A stretch of DNA of 64,000 nt, taken from NCBI RefSeq assembly GCF_018135625.1, contig NZ_CP073078.1, forward strand, positions 4,620,501 to 4,684,500. Direction: 5' to 3'. Shown piece after piece: positions 25,370-33,654 of the stretch. The position numbers and the translations under genes are program-made. The notes below the pieces were generated by a model. The model ran no database searches. It had not been told where the DNA came from and worked only from the letters and a program-made list of their open reading frames with translations. Each line of letters begins with the position of its first letter. Position 1 is the first letter of the stretch. This stretch comes from Phenylobacterium montanum (GTDB lineage: Bacteria; Pseudomonadota; Alphaproteobacteria; Caulobacterales; Caulobacteraceae).

Positions 25370-26878
25370 GTGACGACAGTCATCAACACGATTGGGAATG
25401 AGGCGCATAAGCGGGCGCCGGCGAAGGGTTCCGGCCCCTCGCCGGCCGGCGGCCAGCCCGGCGGCCTCTACAAGAAGCGCGAGCCGATCTATCCCAAGCT
25501 GGTCCACGGCAAGTGGCGGACCATCAAGTGGCTGGTGCTGATCGCCACGCTCGGGGTGTACTATCTGCTGCCCTGGTTCCGCTGGGACCGCGGGCCGAGC
25601 GCGCCCAGCCAGGCCGTGCTGGTCGATTTCACCCACGCCCGGTTCTACTTCTTCTTCATCCAGCTCTGGCCGCAGGAGGTCTACTACTTCACCGGCCTCC
25701 TGGTCGTGGCGGCCCTGGCGATGTTCCTGGTCACGGCCCTGTTCGGGCGGCTCTGGTGCGGCTACGCCTGCCCGCAGACGGTCTGGACCGACCTCTTCAT
25801 CGTCGCCGAGCGCCTGTTCGAGGGCGACCGCAACGCGCGCATGAAGCTGGACGCCGCGCCCTGGTCCTTCGACAAGGCCTGGCGCAAGACCGGCAAGCAC
25901 GCCGTCTGGCTGGCCATCTCGCTGGCCACCGGCGGCGCCTGGATCTTCTATTTCCACGACGCCCCGACCCTGATGAAGCAGCTGTTCGTCGGCCAGGCGC
26001 CGATGACGGCCTATGCATCGGCGGCCATCCTGACCTTCACCACCTATTCCCTGGCCGGGACCATGCGCGAGCAGGTCTGCACCTACATGTGCCCGTGGCC
26101 GCGCATCCAGGGCGCCATGCTGGACGATCACTCGCTGCAGGTGACCTATCGGGTCGATCGCGGCGAGCCCCGCGGCGCGCACAAGAAGGGGACCGGCTGG
26201 GAAGGCCGCGGCGACTGCGTCGACTGCACCCAGTGCGTGGTGGTCTGCCCGATGGGTATCGACATCAGGGACGGCTCGCAGATGGAGTGCATCAACTGCG
26301 GCCTGTGCATCGACGCCTGCGACGACATCATGACCAAGGTCGGCCGGCCGCGCGGCCTGATCGCGTTCGATACCGACGCGGCGGTGCTGGCGCGGGAGGA
26401 AGGGCGCAAGCCAGACTACAAGTTTATCCGCCCCCGGACGCTCTACTATGGCGTCACCCTCGCGGTGGTCAGCGGGATCATGCTCTACGGCCTTTTGACG
26501 CGCTCGCCCCTGGCGCTGGACGTGATCCGCGACCGCAATCCGACCTTCGTGCGCCTGTCCGACGGCGATATCCGCAACGGCTATACGCTGAAGCTGATGA
26601 ACCGGTCCAATGCGCCAGCGACCTACCGGATCAGCTTCTCCGGCGTCGACGGGGCGCGGCTGAAGGCGGTGGGCGCGCCGATGGAGGGAGACTCGATCGA
26701 CGTCGCCCTCGGCCCGGACGGCCAGCGCTCGCTGCAGGTCTTCGTCACCGCCCCGGCGCCGCAGGACGAGCGGCATTCCACCCCGGCTTTGTTCAAGATC
26801 AATTCGCCGGCCGGCGAAGCGGTGAAAAAGACGGTCTTCCTGTCGGGCGACGAGGGCCACGGAGACGAAGAGCGATGA
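25370..26878 (+). CDS. ccoG: cbb3 oxidase accessory ferredoxin-like protein CcoG (FixG)
   Basis: A 502-residue membrane protein with about five helices and a ferredoxin-like domain containing two clusters of the 4Fe-4S type: CVDCTQCVVVCP and CINCGLCIDACD (about 283-325). An upstream CGYACPQTVW is typical of the NapH/FixG family. CcoG takes part in copper handling for oxidase assembly, probably reducing Cu(II). The start is GTG at 25370 after a GGGGGAG ribosome site; this gives the usual N-terminus ahead of the first helix. It overlaps ccoH by 4 bp. Confidence 0.95.
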   Translation: MTTVINTIGNEAHKRAPAKGSGPSPAGGQPGGLYKKREPIYPKLVHGKWRTIKWLVLIATLGVYYLLPWFRWDRGPSAPSQAVLVDFTHARFYFFFIQLWPQEVYYFTGLLVVAALAMFLVTALFGRLWCGYACPQTVWTDLFIVAERLFEGDRNARMKLDAAPWSFDKAWRKTGKHAVWLAISLATGGAWIFYFHDAPTLMKQLFVGQAPMTAYASAAILTFTTYSLAGTMREQVCTYMCPWPRIQGAMLDDHSLQVTYRVDRGEPRGAHKKGTGWEGRGDCVDCTQCVVVCPMGIDIRDGSQMECINCGLCIDACDDIMTKVGRPRGLIAFDTDAAVLAREEGRKPDYKFIRPRTLYYGVTLAVVSGIMLYGLLTRSPLALDVIRDRNPTFVRLSDGDIRNGYTLKLMNRSNAPATYRISFSGVDGARLKAVGAPMEGDSIDVALGPDGQRSLQVFVTAPAPQDERHSTPALFKINSPAGEAVKKTVFLSGDEGHGDEER

Positions 26879-27366
26879 GCGCCGCCAAACCCTTCCGCCT
26901 GACCGGCTGGCACGTGCTGGGCCTGTTCGTGCTGTTCTTCGGGACCGATATCGCCATCAACACCGGCTTCATCGTCTATGCGGTGAAGACCTTCCCCGGC
27001 GAAGTGGCCGGGGAGCCTTATGAAGCCGGCATCGCCTACAACAAGACCCTGGCCGAACAGGCCGCCGAGGCGAAGCTGGGCTGGGCCGCCCGGGTCGAAA
27101 CGCCGGCGCCGGCTGGCAGGGGCGAGGCGATCCTGGTCAGATGGGCCGACAAGGACGGCCGGCCCCTGACACGCCTGACCGTCACCGGCGACATCAAGCG
27201 CCCTGCGACCGAGGCGCAGAACCTGAACCTGCGCTTCGCCGAGACCGAACCCGGCCTCTATCGCGCAGTGGCGCCCGCTGCGCCCGGCGCGTGGGACCTG
27301 TCGGTCACCGCGGCCAACGGCCAGGGCGAGAAGCGCACCGCGGAGCGGCGGCTGATATGGCGTTGA
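26875..27366 (+). CDS. ccoH: cbb3 oxidase assembly protein CcoH (FixH)
   Basis: A 163-residue FixH family protein with one N-terminal helix (GWHVLGLFVLFFGTDIAIN) and a periplasmic domain. The segment YEAGIAYNKTLAEQ is a family hallmark. It is needed for stable cbb3 assembly. It overlaps ccoG (4 bp) and ccoI (10 bp), so it is translated within the ccoGHIS block. Confidence 0.93.
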   Translation: MSAAKPFRLTGWHVLGLFVLFFGTDIAINTGFIVYAVKTFPGEVAGEPYEAGIAYNKTLAEQAAEAKLGWAARVETPAPAGRGEAILVRWADKDGRPLTRLTVTGDIKRPATEAQNLNLRFAETEPGLYRAVAPAAPGAWDLSVTAANGQGEKRTAERRLIWR

Positions 27367-29552
27367 CTGCGACCCTTTCCGACAGCGCGGCCCTGGCCGC
27401 AGACCCTTCGGTGTTTGTCCGCCCGGCGGGCGAGGAGCTCCAGCTTGAGCTGCTGGTCACCGGGGCGCGCTGCGCCGGCTGCCTTGCGAAGATCGAAAAA
27501 GGCGTCGGCGCGCTTCAGGGCGTGACCCTGGCGCGAATGAACCTGACCACCGGCAAGCTCGCCGTGCGCTGGCGGCCTGGCGAACTGAAGCCGCGCCAGA
27601 TCGTCGAGACCCTGAGCCGGCTCGGCTATCCGGCCATGCCCTTCGACCCCGCCGAAGCCAAGGCGCAGGAGGACGTGGAGGGGCGCCGCCTGGCCCTGGC
27701 CCTGGGCGTGGCGGCCTTCGGCGCCAGCAACGCGATGATGTTCTCGGTCCCTGTCTGGGCCGGCCTGCTGCACCAGGAGATGGGCGAGGGCGTCCGCACC
27801 CTGTTCTACTGGCTGACCGCGATCATCTCCGCCCCCTGCGCGCTTTTCGCCGGCGCGACCTTCTTCAAGAGCGCCTGGCGATCGCTGCGGGCCGGGCGAG
27901 CGAACATGGACGTGCCGATCTCGATCGGCGTGCTGCTGGCCATCGGGGTCAGCCTCTATGAGACCGCCTTGCATGGGCGCCACGCCTATTTCGACGCGGC
28001 GGTGTCGCTTCTGTTCCTGCTGCTGATCGGCCGCTATCTGGACCACAAGCTGAGAGCCAGCGCCCGCAGCGCCGCCAAGGATCTTCTGGCCCTGCAGACG
28101 GTGACCGCGAGCCGCATCGCCCAGGGCGGCGCGGTGGAGGCGACAGCCTTGAAGGACGTCGCCGCGGGCGACCGCCTGGTGGTCCTGCCCGGCGATCGCA
28201 TGCCGGTGGACGCGGTGATCGAAGAGGGCGCTTCCGAGCTGGACGTCAGCCTGCTGACCGGCGAGACCGCACCGGTCGCCGCGATGGCTGGGACTGCGGT
28301 CCAGGCCGGGGCGATCAACCTGACAGGCCGGCTGGTGGTGCGAGCGATCGCTCGGTCCGAGGATTCCGCCGTCGCCGCCATCGCCCGGCTGATGGAAGCC
28401 GGCGCTCAGAGCAAGTCGCGCTATGTGCGCCTGGCCGATCGGGCGGCGGCGATCTACGTGCCGACCGTGCACAGCGTGGCGGCCCTGACCTTCGTCGGCT
28501 GGATGATCGCCGGACTGCCCCTGCCGGACGCGGTGATGCGGGCCGCGGCGGTCTTGATCATCACCTGCCCCTGCGCCCTCGGCCTCGCCGTGCCGGCGGT
28601 GCAGATCGTGGCCTCGGGCCGGCTGTTCCGCCGCCAGGTGCTGGTCAAGTCCGGCGCGGCCCTGGAGCGGTTGGCCGAAATCGACTGCGTGGTGTTCGAC
28701 AAAACCGGGGTGCTGACCCATGGCCGCCCGCGCCTGGCGGTCGCCGATCCCGCCCTGGTCCAGGCCGCCGCGCCGCTGGCCCGCGCTTCGCGCCACCCGC
28801 TCGCCCGGGCGCTGGCCGCCGAGGCCGGCCCCGGCGCCGTGGCGGACCAGGCGCACGAGATCGCCGGCATGGGCATGGAGGGCGTCGTCGAGGGGCGGCG
28901 CGCGCGCCTCGGCCGGGCGGCGTTCGTCGGCGCGACCGAGGCCCAGGAAGCCGAAACCGCCCTGTGGTTCGCCTTCGAGGGCGAGGCGCCGCGGCGCATG
29001 GACTTCACCGACGACCTGCGCGCCGACGCCGGCCGGACCATCGAGGCGCTGAAGGCGCGCGGCCTCACGGTCCAGGTGCTGTCGGGCGACGTGGAGGGCG
29101 CGGTGCGGCGGGCCAGCCTCGGCGCCGGTGTCGAGCAGTATCGCGCCGGTCTCAGCCCGTTCGACAAGGCTGCGGCGATCGACGCCCTGATCGCGGCCGG
29201 CCGCCGGCCCTTGATGGTCGGCGATGGCTTGAACGACGCCGCCGCCCTGGCCAAGGCCCATGTCTCCGTCGCCCCCGGCGCCGCCGCCGACGCCAGCCAG
29301 ACGGCGGCCGACCTCGTCTTCCAGGGCGAGGCCCTGTGGGCCGTGGTCGATGCGATCGACGTCGCCAGGGCCGCCCGCCGGCGTGCGCTGGAGAACTTCG
29401 CCTTCGCCGCCGCCTATAACCTGGTGGCCGCACCGGCCGCCGTCATGGGCCTGGTGACCCCGCTGATCGCCGCCCTGGCCATGTCGGGATCGTCCCTGGC
29501 GGTCACGCTGAACGCCCTCAGGGTCAACCGCGCGGGAGGAACAGGCCGATGA
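27357..29552 (+). CDS. ccoI: P1B-type copper-translocating ATPase CcoI (FixI)
   Basis: A 731-residue heavy-metal P-type ATPase. The N-terminal metal-binding domain carries CAGC (C39, C42). Transmembrane helices follow, with the CPC motif in TCPCALGLA near residue 403, the phosphorylation loop DKTGVLT near 448, and GDGLNDAAALA near 622. It supplies copper for the CcoN heme-copper centre by exporting it to the periplasmic side. The ATG at 27357 overlaps the end of ccoH. Last 4 bp overlap ccoS. Confidence 0.95.
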   Translation: MALTATLSDSAALAADPSVFVRPAGEELQLELLVTGARCAGCLAKIEKGVGALQGVTLARMNLTTGKLAVRWRPGELKPRQIVETLSRLGYPAMPFDPAEAKAQEDVEGRRLALALGVAAFGASNAMMFSVPVWAGLLHQEMGEGVRTLFYWLTAIISAPCALFAGATFFKSAWRSLRAGRANMDVPISIGVLLAIGVSLYETALHGRHAYFDAAVSLLFLLLIGRYLDHKLRASARSAAKDLLALQTVTASRIAQGGAVEATALKDVAAGDRLVVLPGDRMPVDAVIEEGASELDVSLLTGETAPVAAMAGTAVQAGAINLTGRLVVRAIARSEDSAVAAIARLMEAGAQSKSRYVRLADRAAAIYVPTVHSVAALTFVGWMIAGLPLPDAVMRAAAVLIITCPCALGLAVPAVQIVASGRLFRRQVLVKSGAALERLAEIDCVVFDKTGVLTHGRPRLAVADPALVQAAAPLARASRHPLARALAAEAGPGAVADQAHEIAGMGMEGVVEGRRARLGRAAFVGATEAQEAETALWFAFEGEAPRRMDFTDDLRADAGRTIEALKARGLTVQVLSGDVEGAVRRASLGAGVEQYRAGLSPFDKAAAIDALIAAGRRPLMVGDGLNDAAALAKAHVSVAPGAAADASQTAADLVFQGEALWAVVDAIDVARAARRRALENFAFAAAYNLVAAPAAVMGLVTPLIAALAMSGSSLAVTLNALRVNRAGGTGR

Positions 29553-29686
29553 CCGCGATGATACTGCTGATCCCGATTTCCCTGGCCATGGCCCTGGTCG
29601 GCCTTGCCGCGTTCGTCTGGACGCTCCGCTCGGGCCAGTACGACGATCCCAAGGGCGACGCCGAGCGGATCCTGCAGGACGACTGA
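29549..29686 (+). CDS. ccoS: cbb3 oxidase maturation protein CcoS (FixS)
   Basis: A 45-residue protein with one N-terminal helix (LLIPISLAMALVGLAAFVW) and a short acidic tail containing SGQYDDPKGDAERIL, the CcoS signature. It is required for heme and copper insertion into the oxidase. It overlaps ccoI by 4 bp and ends the ccoGHIS operon. Confidence 0.93.
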   Translation: MTAMILLIPISLAMALVGLAAFVWTLRSGQYDDPKGDAERILQDD

Positions 29687-29699
29687 GGCGCGGTCACGG

Positions 29700-29713
29700 T
29701 TGATTTGCATCAA
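29700..29713. promoter_or_regulatory. Perfect FixK/FNR box upstream of hemN
   Basis: TTGATTTGCATCAA is an exact TTGAT-N4-ATCAA palindrome, 14 bp after the ccoS stop and about 156 bp before the hemN start. It should give hemN its own FixK-dependent promoter. Confidence 0.82.
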
Positions 29714-29869
29714 GGCGGCTTTGCCGCCTGGGTCCAGGATTTCCACGCTCGACATGTCCCCACAGGTCGAGCCCGGCTCGATCTCCCCCGGGATCGCTTG
29801 TGAGCCGCCCGTAGACGAGCGCCCTGCCTTCCGTACCCCCGGGCGGGGCGCTCCCTTCTTGAGTTCGCC

Positions 29870-31276
29870 ATGACCGATCAGATGCTGGCGCCGCCGCGCG
29901 CTTCCGAGGTTTCCGCTCCGGCCGACGTCACGGGGCTTTTGCTGTCGCGCTACGGGGGGCAGGTCCCCCGCTACACCAGCTATCCGACGGCCGCCCAGTT
30001 CGGTCCCGAGGTCGGCGCCGACCTGCATGGGGAATGGCTCTCGCAGGTCTCCCCGCACAAGCCGGTGTCGGTCTATGCGCATATTCCATTCTGCGCCCGC
30101 CTCTGCTGGTTCTGCGGCTGCAACACGCGGGTGGTGAACAGCAAATATTCGCTGGCCGGCTATCTGGCTGTGCTGCGCGCCGAAGCGGCCCTGGTCGAGC
30201 AGCGGTTGCCCGCGGGCGTCTGGGCCAACGCCCTGCACCTGGGCGGCGGCACGCCGAATCTGCTCTCGCGCGACGACCTCAACGCCCTGTTCGACATCGT
30301 CCGCCACGTCTTCAAGCTGGCCCCGGGGGCGGAGGTCGCCGCCGAACTGGATCCCGCTTCCCTGACCCGCGAATGGGTCCGGGCCGCAGCCTTCCATGGC
30401 CTCAGCCGCGCCAGCCTGGGGGTCCAGGATCTGTCGCCCCATGTCCAGGCGGCGGTGAACCGCCGCGAGAGCTTCGAAGTGGTGGCCAGCAGCGTGGCCT
30501 GGCTGCGCGAGGTTCAGGTCCGCTCGATCAATCTCGACCTGATGTACGGCCTGCCCTGCCAGACCTCGGCCGACGTGGTGGCGACCCTGGACCAGGTGCT
30601 GAGGCTGCAGCCGGAGCGCATCGCCCTGTTCGGCTACGCGCACGTGCCCTGGATGAAGGCGCACCAGAAGCTGATCGACGCCAAGGACCTGCCGGGCCTT
30701 TCCGAGCGTTTCGACCAGTCGGCGATCGCCGCCGAACACCTGGCCCGTGCGGGCTACGTGGCCATAGGCCTCGACCATTTCGCCCTGCCGCACGACGAAC
30801 TGGCCGTGGCGACCCGCGAGGGGCGGCTGCACCGCAATTTCCAGGGCTACACCACCGACGCCTGCAAGACCCTGATCGGCCTCGGCGCTTCCTCGATCTC
30901 CAGCTTCGCCCAGGGCTATGCGCAGAACGCCTCGACCGAGCTCGACTGGCGCCGCCGCGTGGCCGACGGCGTCCTGCCCACCGCGCGCGGGCGGGTGGTC
31001 ACCGAGGACGACCGCTTCCGCGGCCAGATCATCGAGCGGCTGATGTGCGACTTTGCGGTCGACCTGGAGCAGGCCTGCGCCGACCACGGCCGCGGGCTCG
31101 ACCGGCTGGCCGAGGAGATCGGCCGCCTGGAGGCGATCATCGCCGACGGGCTCGCCGAATTCGACGGCCGCCGCCTGGCCGTGACCCGCCGCGGCCGACC
31201 CTTCGTGCGCTCGGTCGCCGCCGTTTTCGACCGCTATCTCCAGCCGAGTGTGGCCCGGCACGCGCCGGCCGTCTGA
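29870..31276 (+). CDS. hemN: Oxygen-independent coproporphyrinogen III oxidase
   Basis: A 468-residue radical SAM enzyme that decarboxylates coproporphyrinogen III to protoporphyrinogen IX without O2, supplying heme for the oxidase at low oxygen. The radical SAM cluster motif CARLCWFCGC lies near residues 76-85, after the typical VPRYTSYPTA N-terminal segment; LHLGGGTPNLLS and a C-terminal HemN domain follow. The length matches HemN rather than the shorter HemW. A perfect FixK box upstream fits low-oxygen induction. Confidence 0.95.
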   Translation: MTDQMLAPPRASEVSAPADVTGLLLSRYGGQVPRYTSYPTAAQFGPEVGADLHGEWLSQVSPHKPVSVYAHIPFCARLCWFCGCNTRVVNSKYSLAGYLAVLRAEAALVEQRLPAGVWANALHLGGGTPNLLSRDDLNALFDIVRHVFKLAPGAEVAAELDPASLTREWVRAAAFHGLSRASLGVQDLSPHVQAAVNRRESFEVVASSVAWLREVQVRSINLDLMYGLPCQTSADVVATLDQVLRLQPERIALFGYAHVPWMKAHQKLIDAKDLPGLSERFDQSAIAAEHLARAGYVAIGLDHFALPHDELAVATREGRLHRNFQGYTTDACKTLIGLGASSISSFAQGYAQNASTELDWRRRVADGVLPTARGRVVTEDDRFRGQIIERLMCDFAVDLEQACADHGRGLDRLAEEIGRLEAIIADGLAEFDGRRLAVTRRGRPFVRSVAAVFDRYLQPSVARHAPAV

Positions 31277-31292
31277 GCGGCTGCGCGCCCTG

Positions 31293-31306
31293 CTGATCTC
31301 GATCAA
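31293..31306. promoter_or_regulatory. FixK/FNR box (one mismatch) upstream of the oxygenase pair
   Basis: CTGATCTCGATCAA differs from the consensus only at the first base. It lies 65 bp before the first oxygenase ATG and 16 bp after the hemN stop. Confidence 0.7.
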
Positions 31307-31371
31307 GCCGGCGCCGCCCGGGCGTCGGCATGGTCGCGCCGCATTCAGGCCGCGGCGCCGGGAGAATCACC

Positions 31372-31992
31372 ATGCTCGATCTCGATCGCCTGAGGGCCGC
31401 CACGGTCCGCGATGAGCCGTTCCGCTTCTTCTCCACCGACATCATCGATTCCGAGCAGCTGCCGGCGGTCCTCGCGGACTTCCCAACCATTCACCAGTCG
31501 GGGCTGTTTCCGGTCGAGGACTTGAGCGGCGGGCTGGCGTTCGACGCCCTGGTCGAGGCTCTGCGCAGCCCGGCCTTCGAGGCGGCGATGGAGGAGAAAC
31601 TCGGTCTCTCCCTGGCCGACAAGTCGCTGATGATCACCGTCCGAGGCCGCTGCGCCGAGCGGGACGGGCGGCCCCACACCGATTCCGAGGACAAGGCGGC
31701 GACGGCGCTGATCTATCTAAACCCTGGCCCCTGGGAGGCGGAGGGCGGGCGGATCCGCCTTCTCAACAGCGCCGACCTCGACGATGTCGCGCTTGAAGTT
31801 GCGCCCCGGGCAGGGGTCATGGTCGCCTTCCGGCGCAGCGACCGCTCCTGGCACGGCCATCCGTCCTTCGTCGGCCAGCGCCGATACCTGATGCTCAACT
31901 GGCTGGTCTCGGACGGCGCGCGGGCCAAGCATTTCGCGGTGCACAAGCTGTCCTCCGCCGCCAAGAAACTCGGGCTGGTCCATGCTCGCTGA
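31372..31992 (+). CDS. 2-oxoglutarate/Fe(II)-dependent oxygenase, first of a pair
   Basis: A 206-residue protein of the prolyl 4-hydroxylase-like dioxygenase group. The facial triad is likely HTD in GRPHTDSEDK (about 101-103) and His in RSWHGHPS (about 163). An Arg a few residues later in GQRRYLML would bind 2-oxoglutarate. GRIRLLNS and VMVAFRRSD match core strands. Such enzymes hydroxylate proteins or small molecules using O2. The ATG at 31372 is preceded by GGGAGA. It overlaps the second oxygenase gene by 11 bp, and a near-perfect FixK box lies upstream. The substrate is unknown. Confidence 0.78.
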   Translation: MLDLDRLRAATVRDEPFRFFSTDIIDSEQLPAVLADFPTIHQSGLFPVEDLSGGLAFDALVEALRSPAFEAAMEEKLGLSLADKSLMITVRGRCAERDGRPHTDSEDKAATALIYLNPGPWEAEGGRIRLLNSADLDDVALEVAPRAGVMVAFRRSDRSWHGHPSFVGQRRYLMLNWLVSDGARAKHFAVHKLSSAAKKLGLVHAR

Positions 31993-32638
31993 GGCTCCTG
32001 ACATGGCCGCCGGGTTGCGTGGCGGATTTCTGGACTCGGTCCGCCGCCACCGACATGAGGCGCGCCCCTTCGACCACTGGGTTCTCGAACGCGCACTGCC
32101 AGCCCGGACCTGCGACGAAGTCCTCGCCCTGCCATTCGCCCCGCCGGCAGCGGCGAGCTTCGACGGGCGACGCGAGAGCAACAACAGCACCCGGGTCTAT
32201 TTCACCCCCGCGCTGCAGGCGCAGTATCCGGTGTGTGCGGCGGTCGCCGAGGTGTTCCAGGATCAGGGGACACGGGATGCGCTGGCCACATTGACCGGCG
32301 CGAGCCTGGACGGTGGGCGGCTCAGGATCGAATACTGCCAGGACGTGGACGGCTTCTGGCTGGAGCCTCACCTCGACATCCCGGTCAAGCTTTTGACGAT
32401 GCTGATCTACCTGTCCGACGATCCCGCCCTGGCCGACGCCGGCACGGACGTTTACGGGCCGGGGCCGGAGCATCCGCCCATGGGGCGTGTCGACTACAGC
32501 CAGGGGCGCGGATTGATCTTCACGCCGGGCTCGGACACCTGGCACGGTTTCACCCCGCGCCCGATCCATGGCGTGCGCAAGACGCTGATCGTCAACTACG
32601 TCGGGCCGGAGTGGCGGGCGGTGGAAGAACTGGCCTGA
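31982..32638 (+). CDS. 2-oxoglutarate/Fe(II)-dependent oxygenase, second of a pair
   Basis: A 218-residue member of the same fold. The triad is HLD in LEPHLDIPVK (about 128-130) and His in SDTWHGFTPR (about 183), and the following Arg in HGVRKTLIVNYV should bind the co-substrate. It is clearly different in sequence from its neighbour, so this is not a fresh duplication. The 11-bp overlap suggests coupled translation and perhaps a shared complex or pathway. Its 3' end overlaps the convergent LysR gene by 47 bp. The substrate is unknown. Confidence 0.8.
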   Translation: MLAEAPDMAAGLRGGFLDSVRRHRHEARPFDHWVLERALPARTCDEVLALPFAPPAAASFDGRRESNNSTRVYFTPALQAQYPVCAAVAEVFQDQGTRDALATLTGASLDGGRLRIEYCQDVDGFWLEPHLDIPVKLLTMLIYLSDDPALADAGTDVYGPGPEHPPMGRVDYSQGRGLIFTPGSDTWHGFTPRPIHGVRKTLIVNYVGPEWRAVEELA

Positions 32639-33554
32639 CGGCGTCGCGGTCTGCGGGCGTCTGGATCGCCACCTCGATCAAGCGCGCCAAGGTCGGCTCG
32701 GTGTCGTCGCGGCGCCAGACGAGGCCGGTCTCCAGCGCCGGGGCGCCTTCCTGAAGATCGACATAGCGCACGCCGGTGCGGGCCAGGTGGCGCAGGGATG
32801 CGGGGACCAGGGCCATGCCCATGCCGGCCGAAACCAGGCTGATGATGGTCTGCATCTGGATGGCTTCCTGGGCGACGTGGGCGTGGCCGCCGCGGGCCGT
32901 GTAGTAGTCCAGGACGAGGTCGTAAAAGGCCGGGGCCACGCGCCGCGGGAACACGATCAGCGGGCTCGCGATCACCGCCGCGGGCGGCAGGCGGCCGGCC
33001 TCGAGGCGGATGCGCCCGGTCTCCAGCCAGGTCTCGGGGAGCGCGGCGATCAGGGGCTCCGACACCAGCCGGCGGTAGGCCAGGGGGGCGGGCAGGGCGC
33101 TGTCGGCCGGCGGGATGATCACGCCAGCGTGGCCGCGACCGTCCAGCAGGGCCGCGATCTGCACGTCGCTGGTGGCCTCCACCAGGGTGATCTCCACATC
33201 AGGGTAGAGGGCGGCGTAGCGGCGCACCAGGCTCGGCAGGATGCTGTAGTCGGCGGTGCTGATGAACGACAGCTCCAGCCGCCCGGCCTCGCCCTGGCGC
33301 AGGCGACGGGCCAGGTCCGGTAGGGCGTCCACCCCGGCCAGGGCGGCCTTGACCGGCGCCAGCCAGGCGGCGCCGAACGGGGTCAGGGCCACGCTGCGCT
33401 TGGTGCGGGCGAACAGGGGCGCGCCCAGTTCGCGCTCCAGGGCCTGGATCGACTGGCTGAGCGGCGGCTGGGTCATGCCCAGCAGCTCGGCCGCCCGGCC
33501 GAAATGCAGGGTCTCGGCGACGGCGGCGAAGTGCCTGAGTTGACGGATGTCCAT
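32592..33554 (-). CDS. ilvR: LysR-family regulator, probable IlvR
   Basis: A 320-residue LysR-type regulator with an N-terminal HTH (MDIRQLRHFAAVAETLHFG through RTKRSVALTPFG) and a periplasmic-binding-like effector domain. It is divergent from ilvD with 100 bp between starts. In Caulobacter crescentus the LysR regulator IlvR lies divergent from ilvD and is needed for its expression, so the assignment rests on family plus arrangement. The effector is probably a branched-chain amino acid pathway metabolite. The 3' end overlaps the convergent oxygenase gene by 47 bp. Confidence 0.8.
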   Translation of the reverse strand: MDIRQLRHFAAVAETLHFGRAAELLGMTQPPLSQSIQALERELGAPLFARTKRSVALTPFGAAWLAPVKAALAGVDALPDLARRLRQGEAGRLELSFISTADYSILPSLVRRYAALYPDVEITLVEATSDVQIAALLDGRGHAGVIIPPADSALPAPLAYRRLVSEPLIAALPETWLETGRIRLEAGRLPPAAVIASPLIVFPRRVAPAFYDLVLDYYTARGGHAHVAQEAIQMQTIISLVSAGMGMALVPASLRHLARTGVRYVDLQEGAPALETGLVWRRDDTEPTLARLIEVAIQTPADRDAVRPVLPPPATPARRS

Positions 33555-33654
33555 AGTGATATGTTTGGCGACTTTATTGACGCTGAATAATATATTTCAC
33601 CGCAAGCTGAAAGCGGCCTACTGACGCCGATCTCCTTCTCGTCAGGTCTGCGCC

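Noticed and set aside
27258-29261. 667-residue minus-strand ORF opposite ccoI
   Set aside because: Antisense of a strongly conserved P-type ATPase; high-GC codon bias keeps that strand open by chance.
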